From Staphylococcus kloosii (GTDB lineage Bacteria; Bacillota; Bacilli; Staphylococcales; Staphylococcaceae): 64,000 nt of DNA. The stretch lies in assembly GCF_003019255.1 (NCBI RefSeq), contig NZ_CP027846.1:310001-374000 (forward strand), given 5' to 3'. Positions 24,971-34,264 of this stretch are shown piece by piece. Position 1 is the first letter of the stretch, and the number at the start of each line of letters is the position of its first letter. The notes beneath the pieces were generated by a model. It was not told the origin of the DNA, did not search any database, and saw only the letters and a list, made by a program, of their open reading frames with translations. Position numbers and translations under genes: made by a program.

Positions 24971-27604
24971 TTGAAAAATAAATATTTAAATAGCAAAATT
25001 GAGGGAATGAAGCAATCACAAAATAAGACTAATAAACACTCGATACGTAAATATTCAATTGGGACAGCATCGATTGTAATTGGAGCGATTTTATTATTTG
25101 GGGTAGAAAATGATGCTCAAGCAGATGAAATTAAAAATGATGCTCAAGATAAAAACGAAGTTAATGAAAGCCAAGGAGATTCTAAAGGTAAAATATCATC
25201 AAATAGGAATATAACTTCAGAGGTTAATCAGCAAAATGATGCTCAAAAGAATACGAATCAATTAAAATCGCCTCAAGAAAGTAATCTGGATGAAAATTTA
25301 AAAAATAATGATGCACAACAAAGTGAAGATAATTTACAAGTAGGAACTGAAGCAAACAAGATCAACCAACAAAAGCAGAATTCAGAACTAAATCAAAAAC
25401 AAAGTGAAAAAATAGAAAATGAAAAAAATGTTATTAATGATAAAAGTGAAGAAGCAACTAAAGATTCTAAAGAAGATAATAAACAATTAGAATCAACGAA
25501 TTTGAAAATTCAGTCAAATGAACCAAAAGAGTCAAATGATATTGTAGCACAAGGACATAATGACTCACAGCCACAAAATGAACTTCAATCAAATGTGTCA
25601 TCTCAAACTAATTCTAAAGAAACAAATAATAATTTGAGTAATGAGAGTAATCATCAAGAAGCAACTAATGTTCAAAGTGATCAATTGCCAAAAGAAAAAA
25701 ATACAAAAATTAATGATAACAGTTTTAATACAATAAATAATTCAAAGGTAAATGATGCACGAGTGACATCAAAAACAACAAGTGAGGATCAAACATTGTC
25801 TACACAGCCACGACAAAATAGTGTAGACAACAAAAGAAATATAGTATCTAGAGTGGCTGCAGGAAATGCCACTAATCAAAATGTAAACGATAAAATTTCT
25901 GTAGATAACTTCAAATTCGATAGCAAAACTATGGACCCAAACCAAAGTGGATATACTCAAATGAGTGCAAATTTCAAAGTGAATGGTTCAGTAAACAAAG
26001 GTGACTATTTTACTTTCGATATACCAGATAATTTAACAATCGATGGTGATATTGACTACAGTAAAGTAGGTAATACAATGAACCTTGCTGATCTTAAAAA
26101 TGCTGAAGGTCAAGTCGTAGCTACTGGTACTTATGATACTATTTCGAAAAGAGGTACATATACTTTCACGGATTATGTAAATGACAAGAAAAATGTGACA
26201 GGTCAGTTTAGTTCTCCAATTTGGACAGATAGAAAGAAAACACCTAATAGTGGAGCTTATCCGCTAACGTTTGATATGGCTGGGAAAAAGTTCAATTCAA
26301 GCATAAATATTCAATATAGTAGTCCTTTCCAAGGTCAAAGCGGAGATAGTGGAGCCAATATCTCTTCTTTTATTACTAAAATTGATAAAGATTCTGGAAA
26401 TCGTAGTTATAAACAAACGATATATGTCAACTCGCTTTCAAAAAATTTATATAATAGTAACGTAAGAATCCAAGGTTATCATAACGATCCTGGGACAAGC
26501 AGTACATTAGTTAATTTAGAAAACACTAACTTAAAAATATACGAGGTTAGTGATCCTACTAAACTAAATGAGAGTTATTATGTAGATACAAATAACAATA
26601 ATTTGAAAGATGTCACTAATCAATTTAGTAATCGTATGTGGGACAATGGAGATAACAGTGTAAGTATTAATTTTGGTTCAACTAATAAAACTTATGTGAT
26701 AATGGTTGATGGTCAATATGATGATAGTGGTAATGATGTTAAAACAAGAGTGACTGAGAATAACAAGGATTACTACGGTAATAGTAATTCATATTATTGG
26801 GATAATCAAAATATATTAAGACACGGTAATGGTACTGCTGATGGGGATGAAAGTGATGCCGACGCCGATGCAGATGCCGATGCAGACGCTGATTCAGACG
26901 CTGATGCAGACGCAGACGCCGATGCGGACGCAGATGCCGATGCGGACGCTGATTCAGATGCGGATGCAGATGCTGATGCGGATGCCGACGCCGATGCAGA
27001 CGCGGACGCTGATGCCGACGCCGATTCAGATGCCGATGCGGACGCTGATGCGGACGCCGATGCCGATGCGGATGCAGACGCCGATTCAGATGCCGACGCA
27101 GACGCGGACGCTGATTCAGACGCCGATGCCGATGCCGATGCAGACGCGGACGCTGATGCAGACGCCGATTCAGATGCCGATGCGGACGCTGATGCCGACG
27201 CCGATGCAGATGCCGATGCGGACGCTGATGCGGACGCCGATGCCGATGCGGATGCAGACGCTGATGCAGACGCCGATGCGGATTCAGACGCTGATGCGGA
27301 CGCCGATGCGGATTCAGACGCCGATGCAGATGCAGATGCGGATGCAGATGCAGATGCCGATGCGGATGCAGACGCTGATGCAGATGCAGATGCAGATGCC
27401 GATGCGGATGCCGATGCAGATGCCGACACCGATAACAATTCATATAATCATAGTGATAAAAATCATTCACAACCTCAAGATAAAAATTTACCTGAGACTG
27501 GTGAAAATGATACGAAAAATAACACTTTATTAGGTGGACTTTTAGCGGGTCTAGGTTCATTATTGTTGTTTAGACGTAGAAAGAGTCAAAAATCTAATCA
27601 ATAA
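24971..27604 (+). CDS. LPXTG MSCRAMM adhesin (Clf/Sdr type) with Asp-Ala repeat stalk
   Basis: 877 residues. YSIRK-type signal peptide (KHSIRKYSIGTASIVIGAIL, residues 23-42), a low-complexity Gln/Asn/Lys/Ser region (about 50-290), then a ClfA/Sdr-like ligand-binding N2-N3 pair (about 295-620) with GTYTFTDYVNDKKNVTG and RSYKQTIYVNSLSKN. A stalk of about 190 residues of Asp-Ala with occasional Asp-Ser (about 629-820) follows. The end is LPETG at about 840, a hydrophobic segment and RRRKSQKSNQ. Sortase A would anchor it to the wall; the N2-N3 fold usually binds fibrinogen or other host proteins by dock-lock-latch. TTG start at 24971 behind AAAGGAGG. The stalk differs from the usual Ser-Asp repeats. 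Confidence 0.92.
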   Translation: MKNKYLNSKIEGMKQSQNKTNKHSIRKYSIGTASIVIGAILLFGVENDAQADEIKNDAQDKNEVNESQGDSKGKISSNRNITSEVNQQNDAQKNTNQLKSPQESNLDENLKNNDAQQSEDNLQVGTEANKINQQKQNSELNQKQSEKIENEKNVINDKSEEATKDSKEDNKQLESTNLKIQSNEPKESNDIVAQGHNDSQPQNELQSNVSSQTNSKETNNNLSNESNHQEATNVQSDQLPKEKNTKINDNSFNTINNSKVNDARVTSKTTSEDQTLSTQPRQNSVDNKRNIVSRVAAGNATNQNVNDKISVDNFKFDSKTMDPNQSGYTQMSANFKVNGSVNKGDYFTFDIPDNLTIDGDIDYSKVGNTMNLADLKNAEGQVVATGTYDTISKRGTYTFTDYVNDKKNVTGQFSSPIWTDRKKTPNSGAYPLTFDMAGKKFNSSINIQYSSPFQGQSGDSGANISSFITKIDKDSGNRSYKQTIYVNSLSKNLYNSNVRIQGYHNDPGTSSTLVNLENTNLKIYEVSDPTKLNESYYVDTNNNNLKDVTNQFSNRMWDNGDNSVSINFGSTNKTYVIMVDGQYDDSGNDVKTRVTENNKDYYGNSNSYYWDNQNILRHGNGTADGDESDADADADADADADSDADADADADADADADADADSDADADADADADADADADADADADSDADADADADADADADADADSDADADADADSDADADADADADADADADSDADADADADADADADADADADADADADADADADADADSDADADADADSDADADADADADADADADADADADADADADADADADADTDNNSYNHSDKNHSQPQDKNLPETGENDTKNNTLLGGLLAGLGSLLLFRRRKSQKSNQ
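26855..27432 (+). repeat. Asp-Ala coding microsatellite (GAY GCN)n with sparse GAY TCA
   Basis: About 580 bases of alternating GAT/GAC and GCC/GCG/GCA/GCT codons interrupted at irregular intervals by TCA for Ser (gattca). Local GC is far above the neighbouring AT-rich sequence. All three plus frames and the antisense are open through it, a side effect of the repeat. Confidence 0.95.
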
Positions 27605-27634
27605 GTTTTAATATAAATATAATTATTCGTTAAG

Positions 27635-27658
27635 AAGGGGGCATAACGCCCCCTTTTT
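27635..27658 (+). terminator. Terminator after the adhesin gene
   Basis: AAGGGGG (27635-27641) pairs with CCCCCTT after a seven-base loop, then TTTTT. Only about 20 bases lie between it and the next gene's ribosome site. Confidence 0.82.
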
Positions 27659-27682
27659 ATTTAATGTAAGAGGAGAATGTTA

Positions 27683-29296
27683 TTGGAAAAGCAAATATAT
27701 GAGTTATTAAAAAAAATTGATAATAATCATGAAAATGTTGAGAAGATATTTATTAGTATTGGTGCTCCAAATGTTAAAGCACAGGTCATATTAATAAAAA
27801 ATACAATAAAACTTAAATATCAATTATTCAAACTTTTAAAAAAATATAATAAAAGGTTTGGTTATTACCCTAGTTGGGTTAAGGTAGACGTGGTTACAAA
27901 TGAACAACATGTTTTATTTGACGATGTAACAAAGGAATTGATAAATACTAGAAGAAACTATGTGACATTTGGCTTTGCATTAGATGAGAGATGGTCTTTA
28001 TCATTTTTGCCAGAGGAAATAAATGCTAATGCTTTCGTTAGACCATCAAAAAGTGATAAAAATAATAGAGAAATTGCAGAAAACAATATTACTCATTTTT
28101 TAAAACATTACAAAAACTTGAATATAAACTTTTCTTTAAATGACTATTTTGGAAAAAAAGTTACAACTTTTTTAACTCAAGGATATTTTATTGCTCATAA
28201 TGAGTTATATGATTTGTATGGAACAGGTTATATGAAAGGGATTAGAAGAGTTAATAACTTAACTAACGAATTAGATAAGTTAATTGAAACTAGTACAAAT
28301 TATTTAAAGAATGAAATACAAGAAAATGGGAAATTTGTTTATGGTTATTTTCCTCATTTTGATCGAAAAATTAATTATTACAATGTATTGAGACATTCCT
28401 CTTCAGCATATGCTTTGACCGAGGGATTAAATTATTTAAATGAAGATACAACAATAATTGAAAAGACGTTAACTTACATTATAAATTATCATTATTATGA
28501 AGACGGTAATAATGCGTATATTTTTGATGATACAAATAATATTAATGAGATTAAATTAGGACAAAATGCATCATTTATTTTTGCAGTATGTGAATATTTA
28601 AATACTACAAAAAATGCTGATAACTATTTGGTATATGCTCAGAAAGTTGCTAACGGTATTTTAACTATGATTGATTTTAATAATATGAAGACAAAGCACG
28701 TATTAAATTATCCTGACTTATCTGTAAAAGAAGATTTTAGAGTGATTTATTATGATGGTGAAGCAGCTTTAGCCTTATTAAGGTTATATGAAATCGACGG
28801 TAACAAAAAATGGTTAGAAACTGTAGAAAATTTATTTGAGCAATTTATATTTAATAAGTATTGGGAATACAATGATCATTGGTTAGGGTATTGTACCAAT
28901 GAATTAGTTAAGTATTTGCCGAAAGAAAAGTACTATAGATTTGGAATGCTTAATGTATCTAATAAATTAAATTATATTTATCATAGAGAAACTACGTTCC
29001 CTACTTTTCTGGAAATGCTAATGTCTACCTATCATTTAGTTCAATCAGCTAAAAATAATGGTTATAGTAAAGTAGTTGAGGAGATGATAGATGAAGAAAA
29101 ACTTTTATCTACTATACATAAACGTGCTGATTACGAAAGAACTGGTTATTTTTATCCAGAGGTGGCTATGTATTTTAAAAATCCACAACGTATTTTAGGG
29201 AGCTTTTTTATAAAACACCATGGTTACCGTGTGAGAATTGATGATATTGAGCACTATCTTTCTGGATATGTCCAATATCAATTAGTATTTAAATAA
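27683..29296 (+). CDS. Unrecognised protein with a predicted alpha/alpha toroid
   Basis: About 537 residues, no signal peptide or membrane segment. After an amino-terminal part (about 1-170, with RRNYVTFGFALDERWSLSFL) comes a helical region with repeated features: FVYGYFPHFDRKINYYNVLRH, SSSAYALTEGLNYL, EIKLGQNASFIFAVCEY, VIYYDGEAALALLRLYEIDG and ETTFPTFLEMLMSTYHL. This spacing suggests a six-hairpin (glycosidase or epimerase-like) fold, but I do not recognise the family and assign no activity. TTG at 27683 is preferred: AGGAG lies seven bases upstream, whereas the ATG at 27677 is only one base from it. Its position directly after the adhesin suggests a role in that protein's modification or in surface polymers. 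Confidence 0.7.
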   Translation: MEKQIYELLKKIDNNHENVEKIFISIGAPNVKAQVILIKNTIKLKYQLFKLLKKYNKRFGYYPSWVKVDVVTNEQHVLFDDVTKELINTRRNYVTFGFALDERWSLSFLPEEINANAFVRPSKSDKNNREIAENNITHFLKHYKNLNINFSLNDYFGKKVTTFLTQGYFIAHNELYDLYGTGYMKGIRRVNNLTNELDKLIETSTNYLKNEIQENGKFVYGYFPHFDRKINYYNVLRHSSSAYALTEGLNYLNEDTTIIEKTLTYIINYHYYEDGNNAYIFDDTNNINEIKLGQNASFIFAVCEYLNTTKNADNYLVYAQKVANGILTMIDFNNMKTKHVLNYPDLSVKEDFRVIYYDGEAALALLRLYEIDGNKKWLETVENLFEQFIFNKYWEYNDHWLGYCTNELVKYLPKEKYYRFGMLNVSNKLNYIYHRETTFPTFLEMLMSTYHLVQSAKNNGYSKVVEEMIDEEKLLSTIHKRADYERTGYFYPEVAMYFKNPQRILGSFFIKHHGYRVRIDDIEHYLSGYVQYQLVFK

Positions 29297-29383
29297 AATG
29301 GTTAAGTTATATTAACAACTCATAGAATAGTAACCCCAAATATATTTTATTTGTTAAAAATTAAAAAATGGCAAAAGATTTAT

Positions 29384-29417
29384 ACCTTAATCTTAAAAAT
29401 AAGATTGAGGTTTTTTG
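29384..29417 (+). terminator. Terminator after the toroid-protein gene
   Basis: ACCTTAATCTT (29384-29394) pairs with AAGATTGAGGT (29401-29411) with one G-U, followed by TTTTTT. Confidence 0.78.
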
Positions 29418-29427
29418 TGTAATTAAA

Positions 29428-29733
29428 ACCATACGCTATGCGTATGGTACAGTATGGGTTCACCGTTGTATTAAAAAATGCATCTCTACATGTTAGAATA
29501 ATATTTGGTCAGCCAACCAAAATTAACAACACGAGGAGATGCATTAAATGTCATCAGACACAAACAGTTTAGCACATACAAAATGGAATTGTAAGTACCA
29601 CATTGTGTTTGCGCTAAAATATCGTAGACAAATTATTTATGGAAAAATAAAAAGAGATATCGGCGTCATTTTAAGGCTGGATAATAATAGAAGTTTATAG
29701 CTGCAGAATAAACCACCCGTTATGCGGGTGGTT
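29428..29733 (+). mobile_element. Internally deleted IS200/IS605-type element (mini-IS200)
   Basis: Left subterminal palindrome ACCATACGC/GCGTATGGT (29428-29448) and right hairpin AACCACCCG/CGGGTGGTT (29711-29733) bracket a 51-codon remnant of the Y1 transposase gene tnpA (29548-29700). Both hairpin ends needed by TnpA seem present while the catalytic part of tnpA is gone. It could move only if a related TnpA is supplied by another copy. Confidence 0.8.
29548..29700 (+). pseudogene. tnpA (IS200 Y1 transposase) amino-terminal remnant
   Basis: 50 residues, SSDTNSLAHTKWNCKYHIVF and ALKYRRQIIYGKIKRDIGVI, the start of IS200 TnpA. It then runs into LDNNRSL and a stop where the deletion joins the right end. 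The HUH motif and catalytic Tyr are absent. An ACGAGGAGA ribosome site remains. Confidence 0.85.
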
Positions 29734-29740
29734 TTGATTT

Positions 29741-30166
29741 ATATAAAGTGAAATAGTTATATCAATTCAAGTCACTTATGATTAGGACATTGAATTCCTA
29801 AAGATTCTTTAAACTAGTTTCTTTGATTAATGTTTAGGTGGTCTTTAACAGATAAGAATCCTTATGATCTTTTTGTCTAATGTTTTTAGATTTGTATAAT
29901 AATATTATCTCTGGGGCTCAATATGGCAGACCTGTATTAGCGAATAATAAAACTAATTTTAATGAATACCAACTTCGAGAGTCTCGTCTGAATATCCAAT
30001 TTTCATGATGATATTCGTTTAAAAAGAAACTCTAAGGCATTCTCGCTCTGAATATAGAAATAAGTTTAGCAAACTAAAAAGATATTTAAGAGGCTACTAA
30101 ATAACCGTAAATACTGGTTTTTAGTAGCCTCTTTCTTAGAATAAAAAGTTATGAAAATTGGTTAAA
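29741..30166. other. Gene-poor stretch with a terminator
   Basis: No confident gene. A 43-codon plus-strand frame near 29880-30010 (LYNNIISGAQYGRPVLANNK) may be a fragment, but no family was recognised. A bidirectional hairpin, AAGAGGCTACTAA (30088-30100) with complement at 30121-30133, ends the leftward acyltransferase transcript. Confidence 0.5.
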
Positions 30167-31252
30167 CTAAAGTGTTGCCCTACGATTAAGGTAATTAGTT
30201 TGTTTACTTACAATTAATGATTTTTTAGGTACTGGTACTATATAGTTTCCGTTCGGAATTCTAATAAGCAGATTAATGATTATTACAGATATCATAACGA
30301 TAACAATAAATAAAATACCGTATAATAATAAGCTATCTCTATTATCAAAAACGGGTATTTTCATTACAAGCCATTTTACTAAAGGATGAACTAAATAAAT
30401 TCCCATAGAGTAATTACCGATTAAAGTTAGTATTTGCATGATTGGTTTAACTTTTCTAATAAGCAAATAAAAATAAATTAAAAATGCTAAGAAAAAAGGT
30501 GTATATAATAAAAATATTGGATGGGATGAAGTTACAAAATGATCTAAATCAATGAATATTAAAAATGAGATGAAAATGACTGCAATAGAAGGTAATAATA
30601 AATTTTTATACTTTCTAATACCGTTGTTTATCTCCTTATAATATTTAGCAAAAATTATCCCTAAAATAAAATAAGAAAGCCAATTGAAAATAAATGCTCT
30701 ACTCGTAACAAATGCCCCTATAACAGGTATATCGATTGTAAATTTTTCGTAGTTTAATTGCCAAAAAATAGTGAGTATTGTTGAAAAAGCGTATGTAAAT
30801 AATAAGGGTGGCCCTTTTTTAATTTTTTGTAAAATTGGAAATAAAATATAAAACTGAAGAACGGTTAATATAAAATATAAATGGTAATTTCCAGTACCAT
30901 ATAAATAATACTCAATAAAATTTTTATCACTATCTAAAGTCACTTCAACAACACCTAAGTAATATAAATAAACAGTAGTCCAAATTATATAGGGTACAAA
31001 TATTTTAGTGAAGCGTGATTTTATAAAATAGTTTAAATCAAAACCACGTTTTAAGACAGAATGAGTTAATAAAAAAGCACTAATAACTGCGAAAACAGGA
31101 GTGCCAAGTCGACCAATTTGACTAAGGTATCCTGCAATGATTGCCATACTATGATTGTTTTCGTTGCCCGTGTATGAAACAGATAAATGAACACACACGA
31201 TAAACAGAGTTGCGACAGACCTAATGATAGGTATTTCTTCAATATACTTCAA
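30167..31252 (-). CDS. Membrane acyltransferase (acyltransferase-3 family, IcaC/OatA-like)
   Basis: About 361 residues with ten or so membrane helices. It starts MKYIEEIPIIRSVATLFIVC with the early Arg and VHLSVSY of the acyltransferase-3 family, then LGTPVFAVISAFLLTHSVLK and RFTKIFVPYIIWT. The family transfers acyl groups, such as acetyl or succinyl, to extracellular polysaccharide or peptidoglycan. TTG at 31252 with GGGGGAA six bases upstream is preferred to the longer frame starting at 31285. Substrate unknown; it resembles IcaC more than OatA because no SGNH domain is attached. Confidence 0.82.
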   Translation of the reverse strand: MKYIEEIPIIRSVATLFIVCVHLSVSYTGNENNHSMAIIAGYLSQIGRLGTPVFAVISAFLLTHSVLKRGFDLNYFIKSRFTKIFVPYIIWTTVYLYYLGVVEVTLDSDKNFIEYYLYGTGNYHLYFILTVLQFYILFPILQKIKKGPPLLFTYAFSTILTIFWQLNYEKFTIDIPVIGAFVTSRAFIFNWLSYFILGIIFAKYYKEINNGIRKYKNLLLPSIAVIFISFLIFIDLDHFVTSSHPIFLLYTPFFLAFLIYFYLLIRKVKPIMQILTLIGNYSMGIYLVHPLVKWLVMKIPVFDNRDSLLLYGILFIVIVMISVIIINLLIRIPNGNYIVPVPKKSLIVSKQTNYLNRRATL

Positions 31253-31285
31253 AACGTGTTCCCCCAAAAAAGATTGAAATAACAT

Positions 31286-31705
31286 ACTAAATAATTATAT
31301 CATAATAATTATTTAATTTAGATTTGAAAAATATAATTATTTAGATAAAAAAATTAGCGAAACCAAATAAATATATTATCTAAATTTGTGATTAAGTGAA
31401 AAATATAGAGTACTTATCTACGAATGGTTAAAAAGAGTTGCTGAGAATATGATATGAGATCATTATTAAGGTTCACTTTATATTTTTGTAGCAAAAACAC
31501 TAATAAGGGAAAAGCATGTCATAAATAATGCTTATTAATAAAAGTGTTATTAATATCTGTTAGGTATGTAAAACTAAATTGCCAATATGAAGCAAGGGCG
31601 TGATGTAATTTGCTTTTATTATATTTTGAGGTACAACGTTTGAGAGAATAAAGACGAAATGCTGGACAGCACTTCGTCTTTATTTTAGTTCGAGTAGAAG
31701 GGGGT
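31286..31705. other. Intergenic stretch containing the putative right SCC boundary and a terminator
   Basis: No gene. It holds the att-like sequence at 31512-31528 and a hairpin ATAAAGACGAA (31648-31658) / TTCGTCTTTAT (31673-31683) that could end the leftward VanY gene. Confidence 0.5.
31512..31528 (+). other. Putative right SCC attachment site
   Basis: AAGCATGTCATAAATAA has the same orientation as the rlmH end (ACATATCACAAATAA) and closely matches the att consensus GCATATCATAAATGA apart from one A to G change. It would close an island of about 25.4 kb. No ccr genes lie inside. Confidence 0.5.
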
Positions 31706-32404
31706 TTATGATTTTATTTTTTTTAAACCTACGTATTCTTCTAATGTTTTGCCAGATTTATGTACTTTTGTAGCTTTATCTTTTCCTAAATAGCGTATGT
31801 GCCAAGGCTCATATTGATATCCTGTGATTTTTTCTTTGCCTTTAGGGTATCTCACAATAAATCCATACTTATATGCGTTATTCGCGATCCATTGACCTTC
31901 TTTGGTTTTACCAAAACTAGTGTATAGATTGTTATTTGAATTTTTTCCACCTAGATCAAATGTAAGACCTGTTTGATGTTCAGAATAGCCTGGGCGTGCG
32001 CTATACTTATCAGCTGCTTTTTTACCGTCACGCTTCGCATAACTATCATAAAGCTTAACTTGCGTTTGATAGCTTCTATAGCCACTAATTTTATATAAGT
32101 TAATACCATCTTTTTGAGCATCATCTAATAATTGTTGTAACGCTTTTTGTGCTTCTGGATTTTCACCTGGATTATAAGAGGAAGGTAAAGTGTGCTCTTT
32201 ATTTACAATTAAAATTCCATCTGCATACGTACGACCATCTTTAACGACCTTTTTATGTTTCTTTTGATTATTATCACTGCTTTTTGATTGATTAGCATGC
32301 TTCGTTTTATTTCCGGTATCATTATGTTTGTCGGACTCATGTGAACAAGATGAAAGTAATAAAGCACATGCGATTAATACTATAGAAATAGAAAATTTCT
32401 TCAT
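31706..32404 (-). CDS. VanY/LdcB-type D-Ala-D-Ala (or L,D) carboxypeptidase lipoprotein
   Basis: 232 residues. Signal peptide with lipobox LSSC (Cys20), a Lys/Ser/Asn-rich linker (21-55), then a peptidase M15B domain with YKISGYRSYQTQ, zinc motif SEHQTGLTFDLG (HxxGxxxD) and EPWHIRYLG. It trims the terminal residue of peptidoglycan stem peptides outside the membrane. Complete catalytic residues suggest activity. Stand-alone gene; it is not linked to vancomycin-resistance genes, so a housekeeping wall role is likely. Confidence 0.92.
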   Translation of the reverse strand: MKKFSISIVLIACALLLSSCSHESDKHNDTGNKTKHANQSKSSDNNQKKHKKVVKDGRTYADGILIVNKEHTLPSSYNPGENPEAQKALQQLLDDAQKDGINLYKISGYRSYQTQVKLYDSYAKRDGKKAADKYSARPGYSEHQTGLTFDLGGKNSNNNLYTSFGKTKEGQWIANNAYKYGFIVRYPKGKEKITGYQYEPWHIRYLGKDKATKVHKSGKTLEEYVGLKKIKS

Positions 32405-32864
32405 GCCGATACCCCCCTTGTCTTTTCTTAAAATTAAATGTCTTAAGAATTAGGACGAGTGTAACATATGTATAAATCAAATCATACGTAGCTTGTGTGA
32501 AAAGTGAGCTTGTTTATATAAATGTAAATTAATGATAAAAGTATGATGAATTATAAATGTTAATAAGTTATTTTTCTTTTACTTAATTTTTAATTTCATC
32601 ACTCAAAAAAATAACGATTGATGAGATTAACTCACCAACCGTAAAAGTGTACAATCTTAAAGACACTCCATTACCTAGTTACTAATAATAAGCAATACAA
32701 TTAACAAATATATTTACATTAAAGCAAATATTTTTAATGAATTTAAAAATACGGTTTAAAAAATTAAGAATAAATCGCTTATTTAAGTATACTCATTTTA
32801 TTATATAAGTGCTTGACTAATCGTTGGGAACACATTGATTTTTTACTTTGAAACAATTAATTCA
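32405..32864. other. Gene-free stretch
   Basis: Very AT-rich spacer between two leftward genes. I see no open frame, structured RNA or strong hairpin beyond the promoter region for the VanY gene. Confidence 0.6.
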
Positions 32865-33653
32865 TTAGTTACTAAGGTTAATGCCCTCACCTTCTATAAT
32901 CTTGATATCTTTTTCAATATCTTTAGAGGTATAATTGATAGCGCTACTAAGTTCATTTTTTAATTTTTTACCCATGGGTTTTAGTGATGCGTAGTTCATG
33001 CCACCAGATACAACACCACCGATAAGTGGAATTGCTTTAGAAACACCTTTTGCGAATGTATCTTTTGTTAATTTCACACCAAATGTTTTAAGCACTTTTT
33101 TCAATATTGGATAATAAATTGTCTTGGTAAGAGCTTTGCCTGGAATTGATTTTAGTGCTTGTGTGGATGCTTGTTTCGATAAAAGTCTGACTGTAGAACC
33201 AGCTGCAGTCACTCCTAACATGACTCCTAAATAAATAATTAACATATTCTTCGATGATTCAGATAGCTCATTATTTTCATCAAATAGATCTTGAAGTCCA
33301 TAAATATAAGATAACTCTTGTGATAATTTTAAAGCAAAACCATAAAATTGAGCCATATCGGCTGGAATAGTCGCTGCGAGAGCAATACCGCCTGGTAAAC
33401 CAGCCATAAATGATGCGCTTGTAGATTTAGCTAATGCATTATTAATAGCCTTATCAGCAACTTTATCAAGATCTTTTTTTGAAACAAGTTGAATAGGGCC
33501 TTGTTCTATTAATTGATTCATATCAATATTATAATTAGAAAACGACTTAAGTAAAAAATCTTTTCTATCAACTTTTACAAAAGGTAACTTCATTGCCTGT
33601 TCTATAACTACTAAAGCCTTGCTTTCTTCATTTTTTTTCTCCCATGCTATCAC
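32865..33653 (-). CDS. EcsC-family protein
   Basis: 262 residues. Contains the EcsC-like core AGLPGGIALAATIPADMAQF, ALKLSQELSYIYG, an amphipathic/hydrophobic stretch (MLIIYLGVMLGVTAAG) and AIPLIGGVVSGGMNY. EcsC proteins are of poorly known function, named for a gene beside an ABC transporter. Starts at GTG 33653 with TGGAG close upstream. It stands alone between a VanY-like gene and a pseudogene, so context gives no further hint. Confidence 0.78.
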   Translation of the reverse strand: MIAWEKKNEESKALVVIEQAMKLPFVKVDRKDFLLKSFSNYNIDMNQLIEQGPIQLVSKKDLDKVADKAINNALAKSTSASFMAGLPGGIALAATIPADMAQFYGFALKLSQELSYIYGLQDLFDENNELSESSKNMLIIYLGVMLGVTAAGSTVRLLSKQASTQALKSIPGKALTKTIYYPILKKVLKTFGVKLTKDTFAKGVSKAIPLIGGVVSGGMNYASLKPMGKKLKNELSSAINYTSKDIEKDIKIIEGEGINLSN

Positions 33654-34264
33654 TCCATTAATATTTATTTTGTAATTTCTTACTGTAAAAGAATGGTATA
33701 ATCTTCATCATTTTAAGATAAGGATTATTAGGTTTGTATATTTTTTAATCAGTTTTATTCTTGCATATAATTATATTAATCAATTTTCCACTACTTTTCT
33801 ACTATTATTTTAAAAAACAATATTAAATTATTATATGATTTTATTTGATTTGTACATTTTACTTTCCATTTTCTCTTATGTTCACAAAATAATTATAATT
33901 CTTAAAGTTATTATTAAAAAATCACTTCCGATAATACATAAGAAATTTCATAAAAATCAAATTCAAAATATTAAAATATAGTTTAACGTATGTTGTATAG
34001 TAATATTAAATAAATTATTAGCTAAGAGAAATCTTTCAAATATCATAACAGCTATTGGTCTAACTACTGATAAATATTTAGTTGTTAGTTAGAAACAAAG
34101 AAGATATCAGTTGCATTGGATGTCAGGTATTTTATAATAAGTACATGGATTTTAAAAACTAAGAACATTCTGTAAATTGATGGAAAATCATGATGTAAAA
34201 AAAGAAAATACTATAAGGTTCTGGGTTAATAGAAGACATTTCAATTATATGTTTAAACTCTAAT
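33654..34264. other. Gene-free, very AT-rich stretch
   Basis: No gene supported; short frames are broken by many stops. Some of it may be decayed coding sequence, as the next item is a pseudogene. Confidence 0.55.

Noticed and set aside
26739..27560. Several long frames on both strands across the adhesin stalk (Ser-Ala, Met-Pro-Thr and Arg-His rich)
   Set aside because: They are by-products of the GAYGCN repeat, which keeps all frames open; only the plus frame continues into folded domains and an LPETG anchor.
29428..29733. Palindromes considered as a CRISPR-like or att repeat
   Set aside because: There are only two unequal hairpins bracketing a tnpA fragment, which fits IS200 ends.
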